Of a DNA stretch of 64,000 nt, positions 30,111-39,510 are shown one piece after another. Position numbers and translations under genes: made by a program. This DNA is from Kribbella aluminosa (GTDB lineage Bacteria > Actinomycetota > Actinomycetes > Propionibacteriales > Kribbellaceae). Every line of letters begins with the position of its first letter. Positions within the stretch are counted from its first letter, which is position 1. The notes under the pieces are model-generated. The model was not told the DNA's origin, did no database searches, and saw only the letters and a program-made list of their open reading frames with translations. The stretch is from contig NZ_JAGINT010000002.1 in the NCBI RefSeq assembly GCF_017876295.1, positions 1,116,001 to 1,180,000 on the forward strand, in the 5' to 3' direction.

Positions 30111-30878
30111 TCAGCTCTGGGCCAGCTGCATCATCTGCTTCGGCAGCGTGGTCATCTGGGCCGGGATCGGTACCTGTGGCCGGACCAGCGACAACAGGCT
30201 GGCAGCTGCGCCTGCGATCGGCAGCGGCAGTGCCAGGCCCAGCGACGCGAGCAATGCGTTCACCAGGGCCAGTACGGCGCCCAGGATGTCCAGGCTCGGG
30301 ACCGGGAGTCCGGCCCAGGCCTCGATCGGAGTACTGGCGACACCCATGCTGCCGGTCGGTTGTGCCTGCTTGGCCTTCCCCTTGCCAAGCAGCGACGTCA
30401 GGGCGAGGCCGCTGGCGGCGTTCACGAACGTGCCGGAGCTCTCGTCATAGTTCCACTTCTGCCCGTCGCCGTTACGGCAGGGCAGAACCAGTAGTGGCGC
30501 TGCGGCCGGCACCTTCGCGAGGTCCGCTCCGCTGTCCAGGCAGGCGCCGGTCTGAGCAAGGGCGCCACCGACGCTCTTGCTCATCGCGACCTGCAGCTGG
30601 CCGGACTCGGTGTAGATCCACTCCTGGGTCTTGCCCTCCTTGCCTGGGGCACACGCCATCATGACCGCCATCGGGACCTTGCCGGCCGCGACGAACGTCA
30701 GGCAGTAGCGGGTGTCGGACCGGGTGGCGATCTGTTGGGCCACGCCCACCGTGACGCCCGGAGTCTTCGAACCGCTGGGTGCCGGGTTCGCGGCCTGGGC
30801 CGGTATGGCGGTGGCGATTGCGACGCTGACCGCGAGCACCACCACTCCGGTGCGGCTGAACAGCTTTCGGATGATCAA
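30111..30878 (-). CDS. Secreted protein with ricin-type beta-trefoil-like repeats
   Basis: 255 residues. Signal peptide to about residue 29 (IPAQAA). Residues 45-160 contain two QxW-like elements (TQEWIYTESG and GQKWNYDESS) and paired cysteines (YCLTF, CAPG, ACLD, PCRNG), as in ricin-type carbohydrate-binding domains. The last 70 residues are hydrophobic with many Leu, Ala and Pro. It may bind glycans at the cell surface. The family assignment is moderate because only two of three trefoil repeats are recognisable. Start with GGAGG nearby. Confidence 0.65.
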   Translation of the reverse strand: MIIRKLFSRTGVVVLAVSVAIATAIPAQAANPAPSGSKTPGVTVGVAQQIATRSDTRYCLTFVAAGKVPMAVMMACAPGKEGKTQEWIYTESGQLQVAMSKSVGGALAQTGACLDSGADLAKVPAAAPLLVLPCRNGDGQKWNYDESSGTFVNAASGLALTSLLGKGKAKQAQPTGSMGVASTPIEAWAGLPVPSLDILGAVLALVNALLASLGLALPLPIAGAAASLLSLVRPQVPIPAQMTTLPKQMMQLAQS

Positions 30879-31033
30879 GACAACCTCCAGAGGTCGTGCT
30901 ATCTCCCGGCGTCAGGTCGTCGGGACCCCGTGGCGCGAGCCGGTATGCCGGCAGTGACTCAGCGCGACGTTGACGCCACAACAAGTAATGCACAGGACCG
31001 GCCGTGGAGGTTATGCCGATTTCCGGAAACTTG

Positions 31034-31061
31034 ATGCCAATGGCAACTAACTGCCAAGGCA
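31034..31061. promoter_or_regulatory. Two TGCCA palindromes in the intergenic region 30879-31181
   Basis: TGCCAATGGCA (31035-31045) and TGCCAAGGCA (31052-31061) are adjacent small palindromes in the 303-base space upstream of the lectin-like gene. The first includes ATGCCAAT, also present in reverse before the ABC operon at 29650. No gene was found in this space. Confidence 0.35.
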
Positions 31062-31181
31062 AAGTAGTTGCACAAGGCATCGGAATCGATTCGCCGGATC
31101 GCCGAGCGATCATCGAGAGCAGGCTGAGATGCTACAGCAATACAAGCGCTTTCCGGTTACTTTTCATGCCGTCGGCAACAA

Positions 31182-31541
31182 TCAGGATCCGTGCGGCTGG
31201 TGGTCCTCGGCGGGCCGCTCCTCGAGCGCCGGCTGCTCCTCGGACGCGGCGTCGTCGCGCTCCGTGGGCAGCTCCGGGGCGTCATCACCGTGGGTGACCT
31301 TCGCCCGCAGTTCGCGCATCTCCTTGCGGCGCCGCAGGTCGCGGCCGAGACCCTTCTTCAGCAGCCAGAGGCCGACCACCAGCGCCGCGCCGGTGACTGC
31401 GCCGAGGAAGTACACGGTCGTCACCGAGACGCCGAAGTGGACGCCGAACACCTCGAGCTTCGTGGCGGCACCCGACGACACCGAGACGCCGAGCCCGAAC
31501 AGCACCGCGAGGGCGATCAGGACGATTCCGAGAATGGCCAT
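31182..31541 (-). CDS. Small two-helix membrane protein (LapA/DUF1049-like)
   Basis: 119 residues: two hydrophobic helices (residues 1-22 and 42-62) joined by a short loop, then a charged tail (KKGLGRDLRRRKEMRELRAK) rich in Glu and Asp to the end. This is the layout of small LapA-domain proteins, whose function is poorly known. GGAGAGGCAGG precedes the ATG, and the gene starts 36 bases after the DECH helicase stop on the same strand. Confidence 0.65.
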   Translation of the reverse strand: MAILGIVLIALAVLFGLGVSVSSGAATKLEVFGVHFGVSVTTVYFLGAVTGAALVVGLWLLKKGLGRDLRRRKEMRELRAKVTHGDDAPELPTERDDAASEEQPALEERPAEDHQPHGS

Positions 31542-31577
31542 GGTGACCTGCCTCTCCGCCGGCCCCGCGCCGGCCCT

Positions 31578-33887
31578 TCAGGCCTCACTACTGAGTAATG
31601 CGGTGAGCAGTGCCACGGCACCGCGTTTGTCGAGTGGGTTGTTCTGGTTCCCACACTTGGGCGACTGTACGCACGACGGGCATCCGTCCGTGCATTCACA
31701 GTGTGCAATCGCCTCGCGTGTCGCGGTCAACCACTCGCGCGCCGCGGCGTACCCGTGTTCGGCGAAGCCGGCTCCGCCCGGGTGGCCGTCGTACACGAAG
31801 ACCGTCAGCCGGCCGGTGTCGGCGTGCCGGGCGGTGGAGACTCCGCCGATGTCCCAGCGGTCGCAGGTCGCGAACAGCGGGAGCAGTCCGATCGAGGCGT
31901 GCTCGGCCGCGTGCGCCGCTCCCGGTACGTCGGCCAGCCCGAGCGACTCGACGACGCTGTCGGGCATGGTCCACCAGACCGCCTTGGTCCGCAGCGTCCG
32001 CTCCGGCAGGTCCAGCGGCTGTTCGTCGAGTACGTCGCCGGTCGCGATCAGCTTGCGCTGGTACGAGATCACCTGGCTGGTCACCTGGACCCAGCCGCGG
32101 GACAACTCCGCCGTACCCCAGGTGCACGTCTCCTCGGTGGCGAGGACGCCGATCTCGGTCACGTCGCGGGCGAACGTCGTGTAGTCCGGCGACGCCTGCT
32201 CGACGACCGCGGCGTGCCCTTCCAGGTCCAGCGAGCGCACCAGGTACGACTCGCCGGCATGCACGTAGACGGCGCCTTCGTGGACCGAGGAGTGCGCCGA
32301 GCCGCCGTCGACGGTACCGAGCAGCCGGCCGGTCCGGTCCTCGACGATCTGCACGGTCTTCCCGCCGGCCGACCGGATGTCGATCGCGTCGACGGCCCGC
32401 TCCCGCCGCGTCCAGAACCACCCGTGCGGCCGCTCGCGCAGCACGCCCTGCCGGACCAGTTGGGCGATGACGGACTCCGTCGTACTGCCGAACACCTCGT
32501 AGTCGTCGGTCGTCAGCGGGATCTCCTGCGCCGCCGCGCACAGCTGCGGGCCGAGGACGTACGGGTTCTCCGGGTTGAACACCGTCGCTTCGACAGGACG
32601 GCCGAAGATCGCGGCCGGGTGCCGCACGAGGTACGTGTCCAGCGGATCGTCACGAGCGATCAGCAACGCCACTGCCTCTCCGCCGGCCCGCCCCGCGCGT
32701 CCGGCCTGCTGCCAGAGCGAGGCGCGCGTACCAGGCCAGCCGGAGAGAAGTACTGCGTCCAGCCCGGCAATGTCGATGCCCAGCTCAAGAGCGTTCGTGG
32801 CGGCGACACCCGTGAGCTCTCCGCTCTGCAGCATCCCCTCGAGCCGCCGGCGTTCCTCCGGCAGGTAGCCGGCCCGGTACGCCGACACCTGATCGGTGAG
32901 CGCCGGGTCGACCTCTGCCAGGTTCTCCCGCGCTGTCAGGGCAACCGCCTCGGCCCCGCGCCGCGAGCGGACGAAGGCGACAGTGCGGACACCTGTGACG
33001 ACCAGGTCGGTCAGCAGGTCCGCCACCTCGGCTGTTGCGGACCGGCGTACCGGGGCGCCGTTCTCACCGTGTAGAGAGGTCAGGGGCGGCTCCCACAGGC
33101 CAAAGGCGACCCCACCGCGGGGAGAGCCGTCTGTGAGGACCTCCTCCATCGGCAGCCCGGTCAGACGTTCACCTGACAGCGCGGGCTCGGCCACGGTCGC
33201 CGACGCGCAGACAAAGATCGGGTGTGCGCCGTACAGCGCACAGACCCGCCGCAGTCGCCGCAGTACGCCGGCCACGTGCGCGCCGAACACTCCGCGGTAG
33301 TGGTGGCACTCGTCGACCACGACGTACTGCAGACAGCCCAGGAACCGTGCCCAGCGTTGGTGGTTCGGCAGGACGGACCGGTGCAGCATGTCCGGATTGC
33401 TGAGTACATACGTGGCGTGGTCGCGCGCCCAGTCCCGCTCGGTCCGCTCGGAGTCGCCGTCCAGCGTTGCGGCCCGCAACCCGGGCACGGTGTACGACGA
33501 GACCGCGCGGAGCTGGTCGTGCGCCAGCGCCTTCGTCGGCGACAGGTAGAGCACCGAGGCCGTACGGCGATGTGGTGAGGCGGCCTGCGCGATGCTCAAG
33601 GTGGCAAAGGCCGGCAGCAGGTACCCGAGCGACTTGCCCGAAGCCGTCCCGGTCGCCACCACGACATGCTTCCCGGCGTACGCCGCTTCGGCCGTCGCGA
33701 CCTGGTGGGTCCACGGGGCCGTGATGCCTGCGTCGCGCAGTTGGTCGAGAACCTCAGGTGGAACCCAGCGCGGCCAGTCGCAGGTCTGCCCGAGCCGGGG
33801 CGGGACAGACTCGACGTGGGTCAACCGGTCGTCGCGCCCGGCGGCCAGGCGTTTCAGAACAGCCGCCGCCTCACCACCTGCACGCAT
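31578..33887 (-). CDS. DECH-box helicase of the secretion neighbourhood
   Basis: 769 residues. Motif I is VATGTASGKSLGYLLPAF near residue 78, motif II is VVVDECHHYRG near residue 195, motif VI resides in WQQAGRAGRAG near residue 400. The C terminus has a DUF1998-type zinc cluster, HCECTDGCPSCVQSPKCGNQ. This family (putative ATP-dependent helicase, Rv3649-type) is consistently linked to actinobacterial tad loci and topA; its role is probably in DNA repair or unwinding. The ATG at 33887 is chosen because TATGGT lies six bases upstream, the leaderless layout seen repeatedly here; a start at 33959 is possible. Confidence 0.92.
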   Translation of the reverse strand: MRAGGEAAAVLKRLAAGRDDRLTHVESVPPRLGQTCDWPRWVPPEVLDQLRDAGITAPWTHQVATAEAAYAGKHVVVATGTASGKSLGYLLPAFATLSIAQAASPHRRTASVLYLSPTKALAHDQLRAVSSYTVPGLRAATLDGDSERTERDWARDHATYVLSNPDMLHRSVLPNHQRWARFLGCLQYVVVDECHHYRGVFGAHVAGVLRRLRRVCALYGAHPIFVCASATVAEPALSGERLTGLPMEEVLTDGSPRGGVAFGLWEPPLTSLHGENGAPVRRSATAEVADLLTDLVVTGVRTVAFVRSRRGAEAVALTARENLAEVDPALTDQVSAYRAGYLPEERRRLEGMLQSGELTGVAATNALELGIDIAGLDAVLLSGWPGTRASLWQQAGRAGRAGGEAVALLIARDDPLDTYLVRHPAAIFGRPVEATVFNPENPYVLGPQLCAAAQEIPLTTDDYEVFGSTTESVIAQLVRQGVLRERPHGWFWTRRERAVDAIDIRSAGGKTVQIVEDRTGRLLGTVDGGSAHSSVHEGAVYVHAGESYLVRSLDLEGHAAVVEQASPDYTTFARDVTEIGVLATEETCTWGTAELSRGWVQVTSQVISYQRKLIATGDVLDEQPLDLPERTLRTKAVWWTMPDSVVESLGLADVPGAAHAAEHASIGLLPLFATCDRWDIGGVSTARHADTGRLTVFVYDGHPGGAGFAEHGYAAAREWLTATREAIAHCECTDGCPSCVQSPKCGNQNNPLDKRGAVALLTALLSSEA

Positions 33888-34079
33888 ACGCGCACCATAG
33901 TCGTCGTCACGGACAGACGGGGCGCTGAGAGCATGCTGAGAGTGCACGTTCCGATGCACGCGGCTTTTTCCGGAGGGGAATCGACTTCCCCCGGCCGAGA
34001 TGAAAGAGTTTTCGGCAACGGGTCTTACTCACGGTCCGTACATGGTTGAATGCAGCAGTTCACGGGATCGGAGGCCGAA

Positions 34080-34409
34080 GTGGATCTGTCGCTGACCGCG
34101 CGCGCCGAGGGCGGGCGGACCGTCATCGAGGTCGCGGGGGAGATCGACGTCTACACCGCACCGAAGCTCCGCGAGAAGATCGCCGCGCTTGTCGACGAAG
34201 GGGCCTACGACCTGGTCCTTGACCTGGAACGCGTGGAGTTCCTGGACTCCACGGGACTCGGTGTCCTCGTCGGCGGGCTGAAAAGGGTGCGCACCCACGA
34301 CGGATCCCTGTCCCTGGTCTGCACCCAGGAACGGCTGCTGAAGATCTTCCGGATCACCGGCCTGACCAAGGTCTTCGACATCCACCCGGACGTAGCGTCC
34401 GCGATCTGA
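34080..34409 (+). CDS. bldG: Anti-anti-sigma factor, BldG-like STAS protein
   Basis: 109 residues. The STAS domain holds [20 protein letters not shown] near residue 52; the serine in LDSTG is the site phosphorylated by partner kinases. [17 protein letters not shown] and [15 protein letters not shown] are nearly the recalled sequence of Streptomyces BldG, which controls sigma factors in development and antibiotic production. The GTG start is chosen because GGAGG lies five bases upstream and gives the BldG-length N terminus. In Streptomyces bldG is followed by an anti-sigma gene; here the next gene is hppA. It is divergent from the DECH helicase, as in Streptomyces. Confidence 0.93.
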   Translation: MDLSLTARAEGGRTVIEVAGEIDVYTAPKLREKIAALVDEGAYDLVLDLERVEFLDSTGLGVLVGGLKRVRTHDGSLSLVCTQERLLKIFRITGLTKVFDIHPDVASAI

Positions 34410-34646
34410 CCAGGCGAAAACGTAACTCCGGTAATACGGTGGGTGACCGGTCCGCCCGGGTTCCGGCACGGGTCTTGCTGTTTCGCCTCGGTATGGCGTA
34501 GACCACCCTGTCGTCAGGTCTGGTCGGGAACCCGTTAGAGTAACCCACCGCGCCAGTCCCCTGGCGCTGTGTCGTATTTTCCCAACCCTTCGGTTGCGGC
34601 AGACGGGGGCCGTCACGCCCGGATGGGTTGCCTACAAGGAGGACGG

Positions 34647-36953
34647 ATGTCCGCGCTGCTTGCTGCACAAGCGGTGGATCTTTCGTCGAGCAACACCACA
34701 CTGGTGATCGTCGTCGGAGTGATCGCGATCCTCGCGGTCGCCATTGCGATGGTCTTCCGGGGCCAGGTGCTTGCCGCGAACGATGGCACCGAGAACATGA
34801 AGACGATCGCCGCCGCGGTCCAGGAAGGCGCAGCCGCCTACCTGAACCGGCAGTTCCGGACGCTGTCGATCTTCGCCGTGGTCGCGTTTCTGTTGCTGTT
34901 CCTGCTGCCGGCGCACACCGACGGCGGCAACCAGACCACGCTGAAGATCTTCCGATCGGTCTTCTTCCTCGTCGGTGCGGGTTTTTCCGCCCTGATCGGC
35001 TACCTGGGCATGTGGCTCGCGACGCGGGCCAACGTCCGGGTCGCCGCGGCCGCCCGGGACGAGGGGCGGGAGCCGGCCATGCGGGTCGCGTTCCGGACCG
35101 GTGGCACCGTGGGTATGGCGACCGTGGGCTTCGGCCTGTTCGGCGCCGCGCTCGTCGTACTGATCTTCAAGGGTGACGCCCCGACGGTGCTCGAGGGCTT
35201 CGGCTTCGGTGCCGCGATGCTCGCGATGTTCATGCGGGTCGGCGGCGGTATCTTCACCAAGGCCGCCGACGTCGGCGCCGACCTGGTCGGCAAGGTCGAG
35301 CAGAACATCCCCGAGGACGACCCGCGGAACGCCGCGACGATCGCCGACAACGTCGGTGACAACGTCGGCGACTGCGCCGGGATGGCGGCCGACCTGTTCG
35401 AGTCGTACGCCGTGATGCTGGTTGCCTCGCTGATCCTGGGCAAGGCCGCGTTCGGCGAGCAGGGCCTGATCTTCCCACTGATCGTGCCGGCCATCGGCGC
35501 GATCACCGCGGTCGTCGGGGTCTTCCTGACCCGCCCGCGGACCGGCGAGAACGGGCTGCGCACGATCAACCGCGCGTTCTACATCTCCGCGGTCATCTCC
35601 GCCGTGCTGTGTGCGGTGGCGGCGTTCGTCTACCTGCCGAGCAGCTTCAAGGAGCTGACCGGCGCGGCCGGTACGGCGGTCGCGGGCAACAGCGGTGACC
35701 CGCGGCTGATCGCCACCGTCTCGGTGATCATCGGCATCGTGCTGGCGGCCATCATCCTGGCCCTGACCGGCTACTTCACCGGCACCGAGGACAAGCCGGT
35801 CAAGGACGTCGGCAAGACCTCGCTGACCGGTGCCGCGACCGTGATCCTGTCCGGTATCTCGGTCGGCTTCGAGTCCGCCGTCTACACCGCCGTGGTGATC
35901 GCGGCGGCCGTGTACGGCGCCTTCCTGGTCGGCGGCTCCGGCATCGTCGCACTGTTCGCGATCGCGCTCGCCGGTTGCGGCCTGCTGACCACCGTCGGCG
36001 TGATCGTCGCGATGGACACCTTCGGCCCGGTCTCCGACAACGCGCAGGGCATCGCCGAGATGTCCGGCGACGTGGACGGCGAGGCGGCCCAGATCCTCAC
36101 CGAGCTGGACGCCGTCGGCAACACCACCAAGGCGATCACCAAGGGCATCGCGATCGCGACCGCCGTACTGGCCGCGACCGCGCTGTTCGGCTCGTACACG
36201 GATGCGATCCGGACCTCACTGGCCGACAACTACGCCAAGTTCGAGGCCGACGCGCTGGTGTTCAACCCGGGCACCCTGGTCGGCATCATCCTCGGTGCCG
36301 CGGTCGTGTTCATGTTCTCCGGTCTGGCCATCAACGCGGTCGGCCGCGCCGCCGGTGCGGTGGTCTACGAGGTCCGTCGCCAGTTCCGCGACATCCCCGG
36401 GATCATGGAGGGCACCGGCAAGCCGGAGTACGGCAAGGTCGTCGACATCTGCACCCGCGACTCGCTGCGGGAGCTGGCCACGCCGGGTCTGCTCGCGCTC
36501 ACCGCGCCGATCGCCGTCGGCTTCGGCCTCGGCGCCCCGGCGCTGGCCGGCTACCTGGCCGGTGCGATCGGTTCCGGCACGCTGATGGCGGTCTTCCTGG
36601 CCAACTCCGGTGGTGCCTGGGACAACGCCAAGAAGCTGGTCGAGGACGGCAACCACGGTGGCAAGGGTTCGCCCGCGCACGAGGCGACGATCATCGGTGA
36701 CACCGTCGGTGACCCGTTCAAGGACACCGCCGGCCCTGCCATCAACCCGCTGATCAAGGTGATGAACCTGGTCTCGGTGCTGATCGCCCCGGCGATCGTC
36801 GGGATGTCGAAGATCGGCGACAACCCGAACACGGTGCTGCGGGTGATCATCGCGGTCGTCGCGGTGGTCATCCTGGCCGCGGCGGTGTACGTCTCCAAGC
36901 GCCGCGAGTCGGTCATCTCCGACACGCCGGCGGAGGCGAAGGCAGCCGCCTGA
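34647..36953 (+). CDS. hppA: K+-independent membrane H+-translocating pyrophosphatase
   Basis: 768 residues with about 15-16 hydrophobic helices. The substrate-binding motif is EDDPRNAATIADNVGDNVGD near residue 227; a second acidic motif is GDTVGDPFKDTAGP near residue 688. GNTTKAITKG has lysine where K+-dependent enzymes have alanine, placing it in the K+-independent class. It couples pyrophosphate hydrolysis to proton export. The ATG has AAGGAGG five bases upstream. A possible promoter is TTGCTG-N18-TAGACC (34475-34504). Confidence 0.97.
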   Translation: MSALLAAQAVDLSSSNTTLVIVVGVIAILAVAIAMVFRGQVLAANDGTENMKTIAAAVQEGAAAYLNRQFRTLSIFAVVAFLLLFLLPAHTDGGNQTTLKIFRSVFFLVGAGFSALIGYLGMWLATRANVRVAAAARDEGREPAMRVAFRTGGTVGMATVGFGLFGAALVVLIFKGDAPTVLEGFGFGAAMLAMFMRVGGGIFTKAADVGADLVGKVEQNIPEDDPRNAATIADNVGDNVGDCAGMAADLFESYAVMLVASLILGKAAFGEQGLIFPLIVPAIGAITAVVGVFLTRPRTGENGLRTINRAFYISAVISAVLCAVAAFVYLPSSFKELTGAAGTAVAGNSGDPRLIATVSVIIGIVLAAIILALTGYFTGTEDKPVKDVGKTSLTGAATVILSGISVGFESAVYTAVVIAAAVYGAFLVGGSGIVALFAIALAGCGLLTTVGVIVAMDTFGPVSDNAQGIAEMSGDVDGEAAQILTELDAVGNTTKAITKGIAIATAVLAATALFGSYTDAIRTSLADNYAKFEADALVFNPGTLVGIILGAAVVFMFSGLAINAVGRAAGAVVYEVRRQFRDIPGIMEGTGKPEYGKVVDICTRDSLRELATPGLLALTAPIAVGFGLGAPALAGYLAGAIGSGTLMAVFLANSGGAWDNAKKLVEDGNHGGKGSPAHEATIIGDTVGDPFKDTAGPAINPLIKVMNLVSVLIAPAIVGMSKIGDNPNTVLRVIIAVVAVVILAAAVYVSKRRESVISDTPAEAKAAA

Positions 36954-36970
36954 CGTAGGCAACTCCACGA

Positions 36971-37002
36971 AACGGCCCGCCGGGAAACACCGGCGGGCCG
37001 TT
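36971..37002 (+). terminator. Terminator after hppA
   Basis: AACGGCCCGCCG pairs over 12 bp with CGGCGGGCCGTT around an eight-base loop, 17 bases after the hppA stop. Confidence 0.9.
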
Positions 37003-37070
37003 GCGTATCTCTGGACCGGGAACGCCCGCCCCGATTACTGTCGTCGTACGACGGATTGCGGGAGGTAGGG

Positions 37071-38267
37071 GTGCGACGACTGCCGGCCGTGCTGCTTCTC
37101 GTACTAGTCGGGCTGTTGGTGATGACGCAGCCGGCGAACGCCGCGACGACGCAGCCGGATCCGACGTACCTGAATGCCGCGCACCAGCTCAACCTGACCA
37201 TCGTCGAGGCCGCGCACGCGGCGACCACGGCCGCGAAGACCGCCTGCGTACGACGGGCCGGTGCGCAGCTGGAGAGCGATCACCGCAAGCTCGCGGCGCA
37301 GGAGCTCGACGTCGCCACCCGGCTCGGCATCGTGCTGCTGACGGTGCCGTCGCTGGCCCAGCGCCAGCAGCTCGACGCGCTCGCCGCGAAGGCCGGGAAA
37401 CCGGGGTACGACGCCGCGTGGCTGGCGTTGCAGCGGCAGCAGCACCAGAAGTACCTGACGCTCGTCGAGGGCGATCTGCCGAAGAACGCGTCACCGGCCG
37501 TGGAGTCCGTGGCCAATGCCGCCAAGCCCGTCATCCAGATGGACCAGCGGTTGGTGGCCGGCCCTTGCAAGTCGGGCTCCGGGACCCCTGTCGTGGCCAC
37601 AGGAAGCGGTGGACAGCAGGCGGACGCGCTGCTGGCGCGGTCGCGGGTGGCGTTGATCCTGCTCGGTCTCGGCGCGATCCTGCTGCTGGTCGGCAAGTCG
37701 ATTTCGGTTCGCCGGCGGCTGCTCGGTATCGCGGCCCTCGGGGCCGGGTTGGTGATGATGTTCGGCGGTCAGCCCGGTAACGCCGGGAAGGTCCCGGACG
37801 CGAGCGCGTCGATGTCCGACCGGGAGGCCGCCGTACCTCCGGTCAAGCTCAAGCTGCCCGGATACCTGGAAGCGACGGTTCGACCGGTCGCGACCGGTGG
37901 GGACGGTCAGCTCCAGGTGCCGAAGACGGCGGACGTCGGCTGGTGGGCCGCGGGTGCGGGGCCCGGTGCGGCCGGCGGCACGGTGCTGCTCGCGGGCCAT
38001 GTGGACACGACGCAGGGGCTCGGAGTGTTCGCTCCGTTGTCCGGCGTACCGGTCGGCGCCAAGGTCGCGGTGACGGCCGGGGACGGCGGCGTGCACTGGT
38101 ACCGGATCGTCGCGCGTCGGACGTACAAGCAGGACGCCTTGCCGTCCGACCTGTTCCGCGGCGCCGTCAAGCCGCGGCTGGCGCTGGTGACCTGCACGGG
38201 CCCGTACGACCACAAGGCGCAGCGCTACAGCGACAACCTGGTGCTGTACGGCGTACCGATGGACTGA
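37071..38267 (+). CDS. DUF4142-sortase (class E/F) fusion membrane protein
   Basis: 398 residues. A signal anchor (LPAVLLLVLVGLLVM) is followed by a helical DUF4142-type domain (residues 30-165, YLNAAHQLNLTIVEAAHAAT), two hydrophobic helices (residues 200-240), and a sortase domain (residues 265-398). The sortase triad is visible: histidine in LLAGHVDT, cysteine in LALVTCTGPYD and arginine in RYSDNLVLYG. Class E/F sortases attach proteins to the actinobacterial cell wall. DUF4142 alone is a ferritin-like exported domain of unknown role; the fusion is unusual to me. The GTG has GGAGG five bases upstream. No obvious sortase substrate gene is adjacent. Confidence 0.85.
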   Translation: MRRLPAVLLLVLVGLLVMTQPANAATTQPDPTYLNAAHQLNLTIVEAAHAATTAAKTACVRRAGAQLESDHRKLAAQELDVATRLGIVLLTVPSLAQRQQLDALAAKAGKPGYDAAWLALQRQQHQKYLTLVEGDLPKNASPAVESVANAAKPVIQMDQRLVAGPCKSGSGTPVVATGSGGQQADALLARSRVALILLGLGAILLLVGKSISVRRRLLGIAALGAGLVMMFGGQPGNAGKVPDASASMSDREAAVPPVKLKLPGYLEATVRPVATGGDGQLQVPKTADVGWWAAGAGPGAAGGTVLLAGHVDTTQGLGVFAPLSGVPVGAKVAVTAGDGGVHWYRIVARRTYKQDALPSDLFRGAVKPRLALVTCTGPYDHKAQRYSDNLVLYGVPMD

Positions 38268-38516
38268 AGTACGCCCTGTTGTCGACTTTCGGCTGATGTG
38301 CTCACTCCCGGGATGGGGGATCGTCGGGGTCCTGGTCAGGGTTTCAACCGATGGCAGCCGCCGTCGCGCGGACGGCAGAATCAACCCAGGGGTGGACACA
38401 CCGGATCCGCCCGGGGTCCGATGCCTGGCACCGTGTGGACCTCGATACTGATGTCATCACGACAAGACCCGACCGCCCGGGAACGGTTCTCACGCCACCG
38501 AACGAGGAGTACGGCG
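38268..38516. other. Intergenic region before the ABC exporter genes
   Basis: No gene is supported; the upstream extension of the ATPase frame has no homology-like content. The last 15 bases carry GAGGAG, the ribosome site of the ATPase gene. Confidence 0.5.
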
Positions 38517-39509
38517 ATGATCGAGGCACAAGGCCTCACCAAGCGATACGGCGAGACAGTTGCCGTTGACAACCTGTCTTTCGAGATCAAACCCGGTAAG
38601 GTGACCGGCTTCCTCGGTCCGAACGGTGCCGGCAAGTCCACCACCATGCGGATGATCCTCGGACTCGACACCCCGACGTCCGGCGTGGTCACGATCGCCG
38701 GGCAGCGCTACCGCGACCTGAAGCGGCCACTGACCAAGGTCGGCGCGCTGCTGGACGCGAAATGGGTGCACCCGAACCGCTCTGCCCGCGCGCACCTGGC
38801 CTGGATGGCGGCCTCGAACAAGCTGCCGAAGTCGTCGGTCGACAACGCGCTCGAGATGGTCGGGCTCTCGTCGGTCGCGAACAAGCGGGCCGGTGCCTTC
38901 TCGCTGGGTATGTCCCAGCGGCTCGGTATCGCCGGCGCGCTGCTCGGCGACCCCGAGGTGCTGCTCTTCGACGAGCCGGTGAACGGACTCGACCCGGAGG
39001 GCATCGTCTGGATCCGGACCTTCATGCACCGGCTGGCCGACGAGGGCCGGACCGTGCTGGTCTCCAGCCACCTGCTGTCCGAGATGTCGCTGACCGCCGA
39101 GGAACTGGTCGTCATCGGCCGCGGCAAGCTGATCGCGCAGAGCACCACCCAGGAGTTCGTCGACCGCGCCAGCGGTACGACGGTCAAGGTCCGGACGCCG
39201 CAGCTCGACCAGCTGGCCGGCATCCTGAACGAGCAGCAGCTGAAGACCCGGATCGAGGACGTCGAGAACGAGGGCAAGGTGCTGTTCGTCGAGGGCGACC
39301 TGAAGACCGACCAGATCGGCGAGACGGCGGCCGTGCACGGCATCGTGCTGCACGAGCTGACGCTGCAGCGCGGTTCGCTGGAGCAGGCCTTCATGCGGAT
39401 GACCGGCGACTCCGTCGAATACCACGCGTCGGAGGACATCGCCGCTGTCGCGCACCTGGACGCGCCGTCCGCCGCCGAGGTGGCCGCGGGTCCGAAGGAG
39501 GACAACTGA
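38517..39509 (+). CDS. ABC transporter ATPase (DrrA/CcmA type, exporter)
   Basis: 330 residues. Walker A GPNGAGKSTT near residue 38, signature FSLGMSQRLGIAGALL near residue 131, Walker B VLLFDEPVNGLDP near residue 154, switch histidine in VSSHLLSEM. The C-terminal 100 residues are an accessory domain. The family exports drugs, lipids or peptides with a separate permease, encoded one base after its stop. The start has GAGGAG eight bases upstream. Confidence 0.93.
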   Translation: MIEAQGLTKRYGETVAVDNLSFEIKPGKVTGFLGPNGAGKSTTMRMILGLDTPTSGVVTIAGQRYRDLKRPLTKVGALLDAKWVHPNRSARAHLAWMAASNKLPKSSVDNALEMVGLSSVANKRAGAFSLGMSQRLGIAGALLGDPEVLLFDEPVNGLDPEGIVWIRTFMHRLADEGRTVLVSSHLLSEMSLTAEELVVIGRGKLIAQSTTQEFVDRASGTTVKVRTPQLDQLAGILNEQQLKTRIEDVENEGKVLFVEGDLKTDQIGETAAVHGIVLHELTLQRGSLEQAFMRMTGDSVEYHASEDIAAVAHLDAPSAAEVAAGPKEDN

Positions 39510-39510
39510 C

